Of a stretch of 64,000 bases of DNA, positions 21,861 to 34,231 are shown in pieces. Origin of the DNA: Owenia fusiformis. Taxonomy: Eukaryota; Annelida; Polychaeta; Sabellida; Oweniidae. The stretch's first letter is position 1, and each line of letters opens with the position of its first letter. The notes beneath the pieces were generated by a model. It saw only the letters and a list, made by a program, of their open reading frames with translations, was not told the origin of the DNA and searched no databases. The stretch is taken from assembly GCA_903813345.2 (NCBI GenBank), contig CAIIXF020000001.1:8125098-8189097 (forward strand), read 5' to 3'. The translations under genes were made by a program, and so were the position numbers.

Positions 21861-24400
21861 AACTTTCTTTGCAAAATATTCTTTTAGTGGTACAGAACAA
21901 AATCTTTTGCAATGTGTGAAAAGAAATTAAGCATATGCTTCAATGAATTGTGAATGATTTAATGCACTGGTGTCCTAGACTTTGAATTTTGGCTGCTGCA
22001 CTCATTCAAAATCTGAAAAGAACTGAAACAAATTGAATAGTTGAATACTAGTACTTGATTAATTCCCTGGAAAAATTTATGTCATTCCATAGAATACGAG
22101 TATGTTACACTTTTTAAAGAACAGAATATTTAACAATGATAAGATCTTATTTCCATGTATTTTTGTTTAGTTGTTGTCTTGCATAAGTTGTCTTATTACA
22201 TACACATGATTGTAAAAAGTTACAAGCTCACTGGTACTCACCTAGTTACGCTGACGATACGTCAACGTAACAACGTCAGCGTAACAAGATGAAAGAACTT
22301 TCGGGCTTCGGTTTCGGTAAGATATCTTTATTTCTCGATTCTACACCACTTATAAGTCAAGTTGTGGACAATAATTTGGCTCAAAGTTAAGGAATATATA
22401 AGCACAAATGCCAAAGGGAATGGTGACTAAAAACTTTAAAGAAACCCAACAAGAAAAGCAAACTGTAAGTGTAAATCTGTCATAAGAAAAGTAGACCCTA
22501 TATATCCCAAAACCATTATCTAACTTGAAAAGAAACAATGTCTAACAGTCTAGAAGATAGTCTAGTTTGAGAATATGCAGGCGGTTCTATGTTTAGTATA
22601 TTAACGAATACGCAATTCACATATTTAGTCCCTCGCTTTTGTTACGTTGACGATCTTCATGAATATTGTCACATTATAATAATGCCACATTTTCGGGAAA
22701 TAGTGTAAAAAGTTTCCCTTCGGGAATATCCTGTCCACTGACTTTCCTCGGGAAAAATATTTTGCACTATTTCCCTCAATGGCAGTCACTATTTGTAAAA
22801 GCATATTTGAATTAAGTGTCAAGTTTTCACAAATAATAGATTTGATTTACACAGTTATGTCATTGTAATCATTTTCCATGACATTTAAAAAAAACTTGGG
22901 CCAAATCTCCATTGGTGCAATGGTAAAATTCATTAAAACTTTGGCTTATTCGTATGACAACCAACATTTTCATGTTTCATCACAATATGCACATTGACAG
23001 GGTCATCCAATAGTATGCCATTCGAGTTTCAGACAGATTCAACCAACACTTTTTGATAAATCATGAAATTATGTGACTATTTCAAGTTTCTAGCATTGAA
23101 GTGAATGGAGGCCTAGTCCAAGAATATCAAAGACAAACAAGGGTGACATCTATTATGACAGCGTTATTCAGCTATTTAGAAACAATTGATTGAAAATAAG
23201 TTCCAGGGTATTTTGTTAATAAACTATGAGATGCAGTTGTATCTAGTTCTAGACTACACTTACTGAAAAACATAAAATATACCACAATATAGTTTACTTT
23301 TATGTTAAACTTATGAATTAAATATATGAATACACATCATCATTGGTGGACAAAATAAACATAAATAAATAAAAAAAAAATCATAGTATAGTGTCTAAAC
23401 TATGATTATACATTTCTCGTTGTGTTCTACAGGTTGACCAATTAGCAGAAATAAATACAGTGTAGTAACAAAATAATGGGTGCCAAGTTAATTAAGTAAT
23501 TCTAATCTACTATTACTACAGCACACATGGTGTATGTACCCTTTATAACACATCTTTATCTCTGTCATAACCAACTTCATATTTACCTTCACTTTGTCCA
23601 TCAGCTTTGTGGAGACTTGCCATTAGAAATGTGCAAAAAATCACACAAACCAAACTTTGAGACATTGCCATGCCTGTCTGTGAGATGTCCTTAGCACAAG
23701 TTTTGCAAGTTGCAAATAAGTGTCCTGTACGCTTATTTTTATAACCTTTGATTTGTTTACGTTCAAGATTTGCTGTCTCAGCTGCTTGGTGATTAGTTTT
23801 TTGAAGAATATTTTAATAAGTTGAAGTAAATTAGCGTTGTTCTAGCTTTAGTAACATCATCATCTTCATTGCGTTTTTGTTATTCTGACTACTTGGACTG
23901 TTCCTGTGTTTATATATACAACGATAGACCATTGTGTAAAGCTTAATCCCTTTGGACTTCAATCATGATGGTTTCCTCAAATCCCAGTTCACTAATTATA
24001 ATTTTGTTGATAGAAATTTCAAACTTAATTATTTATGATAAAATTTCAAGCATCCCAATTCATTTCTTTGAATCACGAAATTAATTCTATTTTGATTATG
24101 CAAAAGGAAAAAAATCTCGATGTGGCATGAACTTTAAGAAAAAATTGAAAACTGACATGATGTGATTTTGTTAGTAGTCCCCTGGTTACATTTACGCCCA
24201 TGTGCATCTAGAAATGCTAATAAATCTACACCACCTACGAGTAAGTAGCAGGTGCAAGATATGAAACAATACATTGACTCACATAACCCATGTTGACCAA
24301 TTAGTACTGAAAGAATTCCTCAAAGTTTAAAAACGCTTAATTGGAACTCGGGGGATCAGGGCAATGAGAGCACCTGATTATGGACATCATTGTTTTTGCA
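21861..24400. other. Intergenic region between the GPCR and FTSJ1 genes
   Basis: There is no coding exon. The region holds a short GGGAAATAGTG inverted repeat at 22690-22780 and the diverged repeat arm at 22840-23185. The rest is AT-rich sequence in which I see nothing recognisable. Confidence 0.4.
22840..23185. repeat. Diverged single arm of the 1.5-2.8 kb palindrome family
   Basis: It shares ordered blocks with 2500-2840, including TTTGATTTACACAGTTATGT, CTTGGGCCAAAT, TTTTGATAAATCATGAAATT and CAGCTATTTAGAAAC. Many substitutions separate them and no second arm is present. It is an old solo arm or an ancestral non-palindromic form. Confidence 0.65.
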
Positions 24401-24525
24401 ATAGGTGAAACTGGGACAGTCTCATTGTTTTTTTCAGGAGGTGAAATTGGGACATTCTTTGAAAAATAATCAAATCATCATTGTTTTTCATATGTTTACC
24501 ACAAAGATAACACCATTTATAGAAT

Positions 24526-24531
24526 TTTATT
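24526..24531 (-). terminator. FTSJ1 poly(A) signal
   Basis: AATAAA on the minus strand, 32 nt after the FTSJ1 stop codon. Confidence 0.5.
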
Positions 24532-24562
24532 CTGTATACAAATGTATATATTTGTGTGGTAT

Positions 24563-27500
24563 TCATGATTCACAAGTTCTTGACTGTACAATAATAGCAT
24601 CTCCTGAGTCGGAGCCAGCATTTAGTGAGAGTGTTTCAGTTTTTGATTGTAAAATGTCAAATTCGTTACTTGGACTGAGAGTCATTTTGTCAGTGTCTGC
24701 ACTGGAATTCTCCTTAGTTTGAGAAATTGGTTTATTTAAGAGATCATTCTTTCTCAAGTAACAAGCTTCCTCATAAGGTGGGTTGATTGGGCCCTGGGTT
24801 GGAGGGTGGTATACATAATCTGCATCACTAGTTAGCTGAAATATAGGAATTACTTTGAATGAATGGATTATTTTAATACTCTGTCAGCAGTACAAACTGT
24901 ACAATACAGTAAATCTCATATTATGTATATGGCATTATATAAAACATGAGATGTTCATTTTAGTTCTCCACAATCATATCTTTACAAATCTTTCCAATCT
25001 TTATTTTCTCACTTTTAATTTCTGCCTTGGTCTTTCATATTTTTTTTTCAAAAATAAATCCACAATATTTTAATTTTCAAAATGATATCCCTTAACATTT
25101 GTACCTGTTTTCCCTACTCCAGGTTATTTTAAAGGAATCAATCATTTCCACTAATGAATATTTATATATTCAAGGGTGATCGCAATTTCCAACTTTCATA
25201 TCTTCAGGTTTTGGTGTTTTACAAAAAATAAAATATCTCAATCTGCATATCTTCATGTAATTCTTGATCGATATCCTTACAATAAAATAAAGGATATTGA
25301 TGCTTTATATCATCCTCTGAACACAGGCTTCCAGAATTCATACCATATTGCTGGAAGAAGGATTGAATGTAGTGGATGATGTCTGAAGTCCTGAGTTCAG
25401 AGGAGGCAAAAGATTCAAATCAAACTTTCCAAATGACTGGTCAGCCACTGTTACTGTCAGCTTCTTTTTGTGAACTAGCAAAAATCAGTTAGCCATCATA
25501 TCACACAGTTGGTTTAATGATTTAGTAAAAATTTGCAAAAAAATTTTTTACCACTTTACATGATATCCTAGAATATCTCGGTGATGATTTATTAATAAGC
25601 CTCAGTCACATTTGCTCTACAACAGGCCTACAGCAGTCGTAGTCTCAATAAATCAATATAGAAAATCTACATCGTACTGCTTATTCCTATATTTTATGCT
25701 GCATTTTTCTCTCGATTTTGGGAAGCTACAGCCACCGTACAGTTGCCGTAGATTATGTGTGACTGAGGCGTTAGTCACATTCACCTACCTTAAGGGGGTA
25801 TGTCATATCAGAGTCATATGCACTGAGGTCTCCACATGCCAGAAATGGCACAATAACTCTATTCACTCCTTCTAACTGGTTAAAGTCAACATCTGGAAAT
25901 GAACAATTTATTCTACTTTACCCCTCTTCATTGTTCATAAGACAGATACACTTTACATTGAGAAGAAAATCTCACCAACATTTTGACCACCATATTAAGG
26001 ACAAGAATTTGACAACTAGATTTTGTTCATGAAAAAAATTACTTTTGTCCGATAACTGTATTTTTCTGAAATGATGGTGACCATCTAGAATTTTGAGGAA
26101 AAGAATTTTGATACACAGCCAATCTGCGACATTGCCGTATGGTACTGTTTTGGAAATGGTACTGTAAGGTATCCATGATACCATGATATTAGAGTGTGGA
26201 TTGGGGGTATACCCAAAACTTGAATAAAGTCTGATCAAGGGTTTGCTGTTAAGATATAGAAAAAAAGATAAGCAGAGAAATATGTGTTTATTTTACTTAC
26301 CATAATGGTGGTCAAGGAGTGGATTGGACATGTTGGGTACATAGCCCTCAGGGGGAGAGTAATTCTGGCACACAACAAAAGCCTCTGAAATACAAAATTG
26401 ATTTTCAAGAATCGCATAACTTTGGAAAAAATTCAATCCAGGCATGGTGATTTGCTTTCCTTCAGTGTATGAACTGAAGTATAAAATATATACTACATGT
26501 ACATGTACATAAGGTATCACAGTTATCACCTAGATCAATAGACAGATGGACAGGCAGATGGAAGGACGGATGGAGGAAGGTGTTGTCTATTCCACTCAAA
26601 CTTTGAATTATTGAATATGTTTGGGAGAATGTGAGCATTCATCAATACATTACCCTAAGTTCAAATAATCATAAAGTTCATATATTCAACGATCTTCCAC
26701 CTTAAGCGTTTGCAGATAACGCACCTATACTTTTTTTATATTTTTTTTTTACGCACCTATACTTGAGTTCCTGCTGCTTCTGGGCTTTGCACATGTTACA
26801 AGAGGGAAGAATATCTTCAGTTGAGAATAAAGCAATGTGACATCCTTTCCTCGAAATATCTACAGAAATGGAAATGATTTATAAATATCTGGTGATAATT
26901 ATCATGTAAATACAGGGTGGTCAAAAATGGCACACTTGTATTTCAAAAATAAATATTGATTTTAATGATGAAAACCTGTCAAATTATATACCAGTTTAAT
27001 TTGGTATATATAAGTTCAAATTTATTATACTGTCTGTCAACCAGCGTATATAATACAAGTGACCTGATTTTCATTTCAAAATAGGTTTTCCAAAACTTGC
27101 AAAAACCAAGTTTTTAGTCAAGTTTAAGCAGATGTTCAATATGTCTACCATTTTGATCAACTATAGCCCTCAATTTCGGCCTAAACTGGTCAATAGCATC
27201 ATTGATGTTGAGACAGGGAATTCCAAGCTAGGCACACTCTCCTTGAAATAGTTGACTGTCTTTTGGAATCTCTGGCTTGGAGCACAATCCTGTTAGAAAT
27301 GTTATATCAGGAATCCCCCTAATCACTGGCGCCCCAGACCACCCGATGCTAATGTCTGTGACTACAACGTATAGGGAGAACTAAGACAATTGGTATACTA
27401 TGACCCCTATAAATCTATTTAGTTTAGGCCAAAATTGAGAGCTATAATTGATCAAAATGATGGACATATTAAGCATCTGCTTATATCAATAAAACTTACA

Positions 27501-30500
27501 AAAATTTGCAAGTTTTTGGGAAAACTGTTTTGAAATGAAAATGACATCATTTGTATTATATTAGTATTATGGATTTTGGTAGACAAATATTATAATAAAT
27601 TTGAACTTATGATAAACTGAATTAAAGATAATTTAAATTCCATATCCACTGGTATATAGTTTCATCAATAGAATCAATATCTAATTTTGAAATATGAGTG
27701 TCCCATATTTTAGACCACCCTGTACATATGACATAAGAATGAAATAAAGTGATTTAAACATTTAAGACTTATGCTTTGAAATGTCCTGTTTATTAACCAT
27801 ATATGTATGAGTTACATACATCTTTTTCATTAAAACATTATTTTTCAATTAAAACTAAATGTTTTGTTAACTATAATGCAGTGTACCTTTGCTACAAAGG
27901 TTCCTCCCTTTTTCAGAACATGTGTTGTGATATTCAGTGCCTGAAGAAACAGAGACATCTATAAATGCATGTTATGGAATTGTATGGGAGTGGACGAGTC
28001 ATGATATAATTAGACAATTAAAATTGTTAACAAACTGATGTTTACAAAAGTAAGCTCATAAAAACTCAATCTATAGAAAAAGGTCCTTGATATTTTGATA
28101 GAACATTTCCTGTATGAGGACATAAAACCAAAACACGTCAACCACAAGTGTATCATGATTCACCTGACAAATTGCAATTGGAGAAACACTCTTGAGGATA
28201 CCTATAGAGAAGGGCCACAGTGGATGTGTTTTCAAATGCAAAATAGAAAGAGAAAGAGCATGTAAAATAGCATGTAGTAGATACTCAGAAATATATAGAA
28301 TGTACAAAATTAGGCTGCTAATTCAAATTTTAGAGAGAAAAAGTGGAGCACAGGCAAGAATGAGTGATTTTTATTTTTTCATGGGAAAGCCCATCTGTGG
28401 TTGATATGTATAGCTGAATATTTTTCCTGCCATCCTCCCAATAGGTTAATTATAAAATAGGAGGCTCTAGCATTTTATTCCCATTGCTAATTAATCTGAT
28501 CTACATGACTAAGTAAACAAACTGAGAACGACACACCCAGATCAAGTGAAAAATAAATGAAAAAATAATAATTTCTCCAGATAAAGATGAGTTGCAACAC
28601 TACTGCATTTATGCAGACCAGGCATGTATGGAATGTTTTCTGCTTCATTATTCGTATTTTACTATATGTATTCGTATATTGAACTTTTGAATTTGTTAAA
28701 AGTACATTTATGTTTGTAACTTGAGTATTTTAATTCATTGTTTGTATTTTCTGTCTGTTAATCTAATTTGTTTCGTTAAAACGTATATGTAGGTGTTTTA
28801 TACAGAAATACATTCAAAAGTCCTCAAACGCATTTGTAAGTGACACATTGTATATCCGTATTCAAATAAATTTAAGTTCATGTTTTACCATTATCGTTGT
28901 TTCTGCAAATATATTAGTTTAATATCTACGAACTGAATGTCAAATTTATCAATGAATAAGTACTTGCCTTGGCATTTCATCTTTTAATTGTCGAATTTAT
29001 TTTTGTAACAAGGTAACAAAAACTCTCGTGTCACGTGACCTATTTGTCTATTTGATACATCATATATGTATTTGTAACTTAGGCATTTTATTTGTAAATG
29101 TTACATTAATATTCGTATAAGGGAATTTATTACAAACGAATAATGAAGCAGTTATGACGCTATAGGCACGGGCTTAATTAAGGATTTGAATACACCTATC
29201 TGATGCCAGATATTAAAAAAGAGTTATTAGTAGTGTTGTGCTCAGGATAATTGGACTTTTCTCAATTCAGACCAGACCATCTACCATTTAGACCATTAAT
29301 ACATAGTGTTCTCATTTTCAAATGGGTGCAAATGGGTTTTCAGGTGGGTATAAACATATTCTTAAAATTCCAAGAGGTAATGGTGCCCTCTTGTCTGTTA
29401 TGTATGCAGAACATACATTCACTTGCTTTAATGCTTTGGAGACTACTGACAGTGGAAACTCTACGACATTAAATTGTATACTTACTGCCAGCAATAACTG
29501 TGCTTGTATGTACTCATCAATATCATGTAGACCAGTCACTAAAATAAAGAAATCACAAACTTTATATATAGTCTGATGTTAATTACCTAGATTTCCAAAT
29601 TGTTGTGGAAAAATATTGATTTTCACTTTAAAATTCACCTAATATACATAAAATATGTATAAATGCATTTGTATAAATTGAATAAATATCACCCAAATTG
29701 TACTATTTTTTCCTGTGATCATATTCAGATGTTGATTACAGGGCCGGATATGAATGTGCATGTAGAGTACTCTGAAAATAGTTTCATTTGGTAGCTTTTT
29801 GGTAATATTTGTTCAATAAAAATATGTGATGATACAGCCATTTCCATGATATACTAGTACACATAAAAGGGGAATTTTGTCAAGAAATATAGTGAAAACT
29901 TTATGCCAACGTGTAAAAGGGTCACTTGGAATAACTTTTAGTGAGTGATATTTTACAAATAACTTAAAAGATATAGGTAGCCTAGCCATCACCTTCTTGG
30001 ATTTGCAAGCATTGATGAATTGATGTATGATGAACAATGAACAATGACTACCAAAGACCAATCCTGGGATGGAAAAGTTAGTATTACATGTATCTCTCTT
30101 TTCTATCTGGAAATATTCCATATCTCTAATTATCAATGTCTCGGGGGAAATCATATGGCAAATCACAATTTACATCACACTCCACTGTAACACTACACTC
30201 ACCATATATTACATGTACATACCTCACACTATTCAACATATATCATACTAATACTACAATGTAATATTGAATTGATTTAATAACGTTTTTAAACTTTACC
30301 GACCGTCAATCTCTCTTTGGAAATAAATAATTTTAAGTGTTTTTATGTTGAGTAATTAGGAATAGGGTGTGAAAGTTGATCATTGGAATTCTGAAAATTT
30401 TTGTTTTTCATGTTTGTATTTTATTGTTTATTCACATTTCACTATTTTTTTGATGTTTTTTTATTGAGAAAAAGTTTTTGATCATCCAAAAAATGGTAAC

Positions 30501-33403
30501 CTTCGCATCTGAGATGGCGGACTGTAATTGTCAATTTTTATATTTTTAGTTTTCATTGAATTAAACTACTTTTGGCAAATCAAGCTTATGTGACATGGGA
30601 AGACATGGGAAGATATGGTTCAACTGTGGTGCCTATGCATGGTATATGAACAAATGATCATACTCCAGAGTTTCCATGTCATATGAGTTGATTAAGTTCA
30701 AATATCAAAGTATAACGTCAAGTATAAAGTGGTTTAATTCGACGAAAATAAAAAATATCGAAATTGACACTAACCATCCGCCATCTTAGATACGAACATT
30801 ATGGCCGTTACCTTCACTTGATACTGACCAGTGACACGAGATCTCCAATTTTTACGTATTCTAACCAATCTTTTTCAAATCTGCATATTATTTTTTATCC
30901 AGCTCTCTAGATCCTTACCCATGGAATATAGTTATCTGATTCAATCAATTATTGTTGTCTAACCTGCCTTCGTAAACATTGCAAAATTAATTTTGTCCAA
31001 TTTCATTTAGTTTCAATCTGGCTACCTTTAAGTTCCTTATCAGAATAAAAATGTTGACCAAAAATGGTTTTTGAGGAGACCAAACTTATAGAATTATAAA
31101 GCTTTTAACTTTGGCATACTTTCCATTTGTGAAATCTTCTAAAGTAACTTAAGAGGGGGGGGGGATCTCAAAGGGGGGTTCTAAGGAGACAAAGTCTAGA
31201 GTGTAAATGTGCATTGAGAAGACATTGTTGCTGATTGGTCAAATCGAAAGGCAAATGACGTCATTCAATGGTGAGTTGTAATCGGAAACTAGCTGGTGAA
31301 AATTCAAACACGAAGGTGGTGAGCAAGAGATGTAACATGTCTGTCATCTCTAAGCTCTGGGGGTTTCCCTCCTCTTAAGAAGTATTATTGTAATATCATG
31401 CAATAAATCTAACCATTTTTTCAGTATTCAAAAGAGATTTCAAACTGACATATAAATGTTGTAGAACTGACATTGCTCAAACATTAAAACACCACATCAA
31501 ATAATACTACTTTTCATCAAAATAGAGTAAAATTGAAGTGTCTGTCAACACATCTGTCATTAAGTTGTTATGGACATCATTGTGTCATTGCCTGGAGGTC
31601 ACAGCCTTTGAAATTTTAGAAATGAATTCATAATTGCATTAGACATGCTGAAAATCTCAGCAAGGTTCCTTCAAATTTGACAAAATGGGAGCCTTAGCAT
31701 CATTTTTTTTTGACCACCCTGTATATGAGCAGTTGGAACTTTATTTTACTACATGTACATGTATTTAGATTTCTTGTTCAATTGCAGCCCTAAGGATACA
31801 CGCATTGCATAGTCATATTTTATTTGCTTGACATGTGTCAATACAACTACATACCATCTGGTGCTCCATCACACACCACAAGGTCTGCTTTGTCACCCTC
31901 AAAATGCCCAATAATCTTGTGTGCTGTAGATAACTGAAAAAAAATATTGAGGTAAAAATCTGTAAATTGGGGAATATGATCTAATATGTATATTTGATTT
32001 ACAGGGAGTGACAAAATTGCAAACAACATGTACTAGCCTAGTGACCTCACAATGTATTTCTTATGATCTCAAATAAAATTGCTCCCAAAAGATCCATTAT
32101 TTGTAACAAATAGGTGAAGTTATTTAAGATTCAAAGTGCAAAATGGGGGAAATGTTTTAATTCTCCCAAATAATAAAACCACATTAAAGAAAAATGATAC
32201 ATCATCGTAAAATTGTTTAGTTTTCCTCAAATAAAATATACACTATGAGGATTTTTAGAAAATAGACATGACAAGGAATGATATGAGCCAAAAATATTCT
32301 AAAATTTAAGCAATTTTGTTAAGATTACTTGCTAAACCCAAAACTACCTTTAAATATAATATGTACCTAATATAGATCTCCTATTTTTAAATTCAATAAC
32401 TGTACATATACTTTCTGAAATGTAGAACTACATCAATAGATTTAAAACAATATGGACAATACCTTTGTAATGTCCCCTTGTATCTGAATCACACCAGGTA
32501 TGGGTGCCATTGCCTGGAGATCCACTGCAACAATCTTGCTATCTTCACTGACAGAAGGACATTTGCCTGCTTCTTTACTAGCTCCATCAGTTATTTCCAT
32601 ATTTGTATTTGATTGCTGTATTTTTGAAACTAATTTTTCTTTGTGTCCCTCAGGATTTTCTATGACTGTTTCTGGGTTAGAGTTGTTTTGTCCACGAGGA
32701 GGATCATTATATGCTGATGCAGTGGTGTTAACTGAAAGGCTTTCTTTGTTTTGAACAGACAGATCTTCCTTTGACTGAACTTTGCTTTTATCTGCCCTGT
32801 AAACAACAATACCAGTACATGTAATTCATTCATCTGGAGTTCAATAAGTCAATGATCAATGTAAAAATATGCAAATTTGATTTATGCTCTAAAGTGAAAT
32901 ACATGTACGAGTATAATTGATATGTAATAAATTGTAGAATTGATATGTATTAAATATTTAAGAACGTTTGTTCCCTGGGTGGATTAAATGGACAATCTTT
33001 ATGAATGAGTTACAAGAATATGAAATTATTTTTTAAATGGGGGGAGAGGATCACAATCATCTACTAGTCTCAGTTGGCCCGAAATATTATGGACTTCAAT
33101 TTGATTGGTCCATTCAGAGTGATATGAGGGCCAAGAAATCTCGCATGAAATCTGGGCAAGGTACATGTACATTGTTCTTTACAGTGTTTGTTTCCCAATT
33201 AATTGTACTCACTTTAGTTTCCTTGCTAAGACTTGACTCCAACTACCTGGTGCAGCACACAGATCTACTACTTTGTTGACGCCTTCAAATATGTTGAACT
33301 CTTCATTGATCTGTAGCAGTTTGTAGGCACTACGGGCTCTCCAACCTTCTTCCTTAGCAAGCCTGTAGTAGATGTCTCGCTTATCTTTTGATGAACGCCC
33401 CAT
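24563..33403 (-). CDS. FTSJ1: tRNA 2'-O-methyltransferase FTSJ1 (Trm7)
   Basis: SAM-dependent enzyme that methylates the ribose of tRNA positions 32 and 34, with partner proteins (THADA/Trm732, WDR6/Trm734). Nine exons join in frame on the minus strand: 33213-33403, 32463-32796, 31855-31933, 29486-29538, 27887-27940, 26757-26859, 26301-26384, 25789-25892 and 24563-24835. They give 424 residues against about 329 in human. SAM motif I is [11 protein letters not shown]. The K-D-K-E catalytic tetrad is complete: K28 in AYKLL, D197 in VVCDGAPD, K237 in FVAK and E272. The codons for K237 and E272 lie at exon junctions. The extra length is mainly an ~84-residue polar insertion (about 65-148) encoded by exon 2, before [11 protein letters not shown]. 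The C-terminus keeps [17 protein letters not shown]. It is head to head with PUS3. The gene is complete; product identity is near certain. Confidence 0.93.
25600..25770. repeat. Short inverted-repeat MITE, family A copy 2 (FTSJ1 intron 8)
   Basis: It starts GCCTCAGTCACATTTGCTCT and ends in the complement of GCCTCAGTCACA. The terminal motif matches the element at 5051-5188. The interior differs (CTACAGCAGTCGTAG paired with CTACAGCCACCGTAC-like text). Confidence 0.6.
26925..27725. mobile_element. Palindromic mariner-type element in FTSJ1 intron 5
   Basis: The ends are TACAGGGTGGTCAAAA and its near-complement at 27709-27725, flanked by TA as in Tc1/mariner elements. The arms are about 300 bp and each encodes the same transposase C-terminal segment in opposite directions. 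The minus strand near 27115-27195 reads [20 protein letters not shown] and the plus strand near 27400-27470 reads [20 protein letters not shown]. The element is thus two inverted 3' ends of a mariner-like transposon around a short centre. It cannot code for a transposase. Confidence 0.75.
28640..29151. mobile_element. MITE in FTSJ1 intron 4
   Basis: Perfect 16-bp terminal inverted repeats CTGCTTCATTATTCGT flank about 510 bp of AT-rich, non-coding sequence. Repeated TATTTGTAAC-like motifs lie inside. Confidence 0.65.
30495..30812. mobile_element. MITE in FTSJ1 intron 3
   Basis: Inverted arms of about 75 bp. The left starts GGTAACCTTCGCATCTGAGA and the right ends in a diverged complement containing CCGCCATCTTAGAT. 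The interior is AT-rich and not coding. Confidence 0.6.
31148..31382. repeat. Small inverted-repeat element in FTSJ1 intron 3
   Basis: ACTTAAGAGGGGGG at the left pairs with CCCTCCTCTTAAG at the right, about 235 bp apart. There is no coding content. Confidence 0.4.
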
Positions 33404-34231
33404 CCTCTAGTCTGTCTATGTTTACAGTATGTCAATAATCTGCAAAAGGCTAATAAGCCCATATAAAGCAGTCACACATTCAACAGTGATATAATTTGAA
33501 CAGAATACAATTTAAATAATATAAAATACAATCTAAAGAGATTGTAATAAAAAAAATCAGTTTCTACTATATCCCTCATGCAATCAGAGATAATACTGTT
33601 TTTACATTATAGCAAGGGATTTTGTATTTGAGTTAGGTAAAATGAGTTGTAAACCATAGATCTATTTTTAAATGTTAAGGTTTTAAATTATATTCTATTC
33701 TATCACTGTTAAATTATATATCTGCTTTATATGGGCTTATTAGCCTTTTGCAGATTACTGACATAGACATAGACATAGAGTTTTACTTCAATGATGGTTT
33801 ATGGATTTTCTCCTGTGGGCGATAATTGAGTCATTTCAACGTGTTGATTTTGTTGAATTCAAATAAAGCATCCCGATGAGCAAAAAACGACACTTGGCGA
33901 TTTAAACGAGACTTCTACTTAATTATGAATTATCTAAACAAATAAATAGATCGTGAAAGTATTGTTATATACCTTATTGCATTGGTTTTGTGCTGTTGAT
34001 CTTTTTTCCAATTTTATTGTACTTCCGGTACAGCGCACTAATTTAAAGTTTCTCATTTTCACTTTAGTCTGTTTTTCCGCATAATCACGCTATTCAGGCG
34101 TCAAAGTTCCACTTTCCTAAAATATTGAATCACATTCCACAGAATCTTGTGTATAAAATTAAATTTAATGAACAATGAAAGAGAAATATATTTAATTCGG
34201 ATGTGTAGAAAAATAGTGTTGTTCGGTCAGC
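33404..34231. promoter_or_regulatory. Shared FTSJ1/PUS3 upstream region
   Basis: The 828 bp between the two start codons must contain both promoters, since the genes diverge. I see no TATA box or CpG-rich core that I would name. About 370 bp on the FTSJ1 side is an inverted-repeat element. The PUS3 side (33780-34231) is unique AT-rich sequence and is the better candidate for core promoter elements. Confidence 0.5.
33411..33780. mobile_element. Inverted-repeat element in the FTSJ1/PUS3 promoter
   Basis: Arms of roughly 110 bp lie at 33411-33520 and 33672-33780. They pair through CTGCAAAAGGCTAATAAGCC, ATATAAAGCAG and AACAGTGATA. The outer end lies 7 bp from the FTSJ1 ATG (33401-33403 on the minus strand), so FTSJ1 transcripts should start in or beyond it. 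A solo piece of the same family (TTCTTAGCCTTTTGCAGATT) is at 41400-41455 in PUS3 intron 6. Confidence 0.7.
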
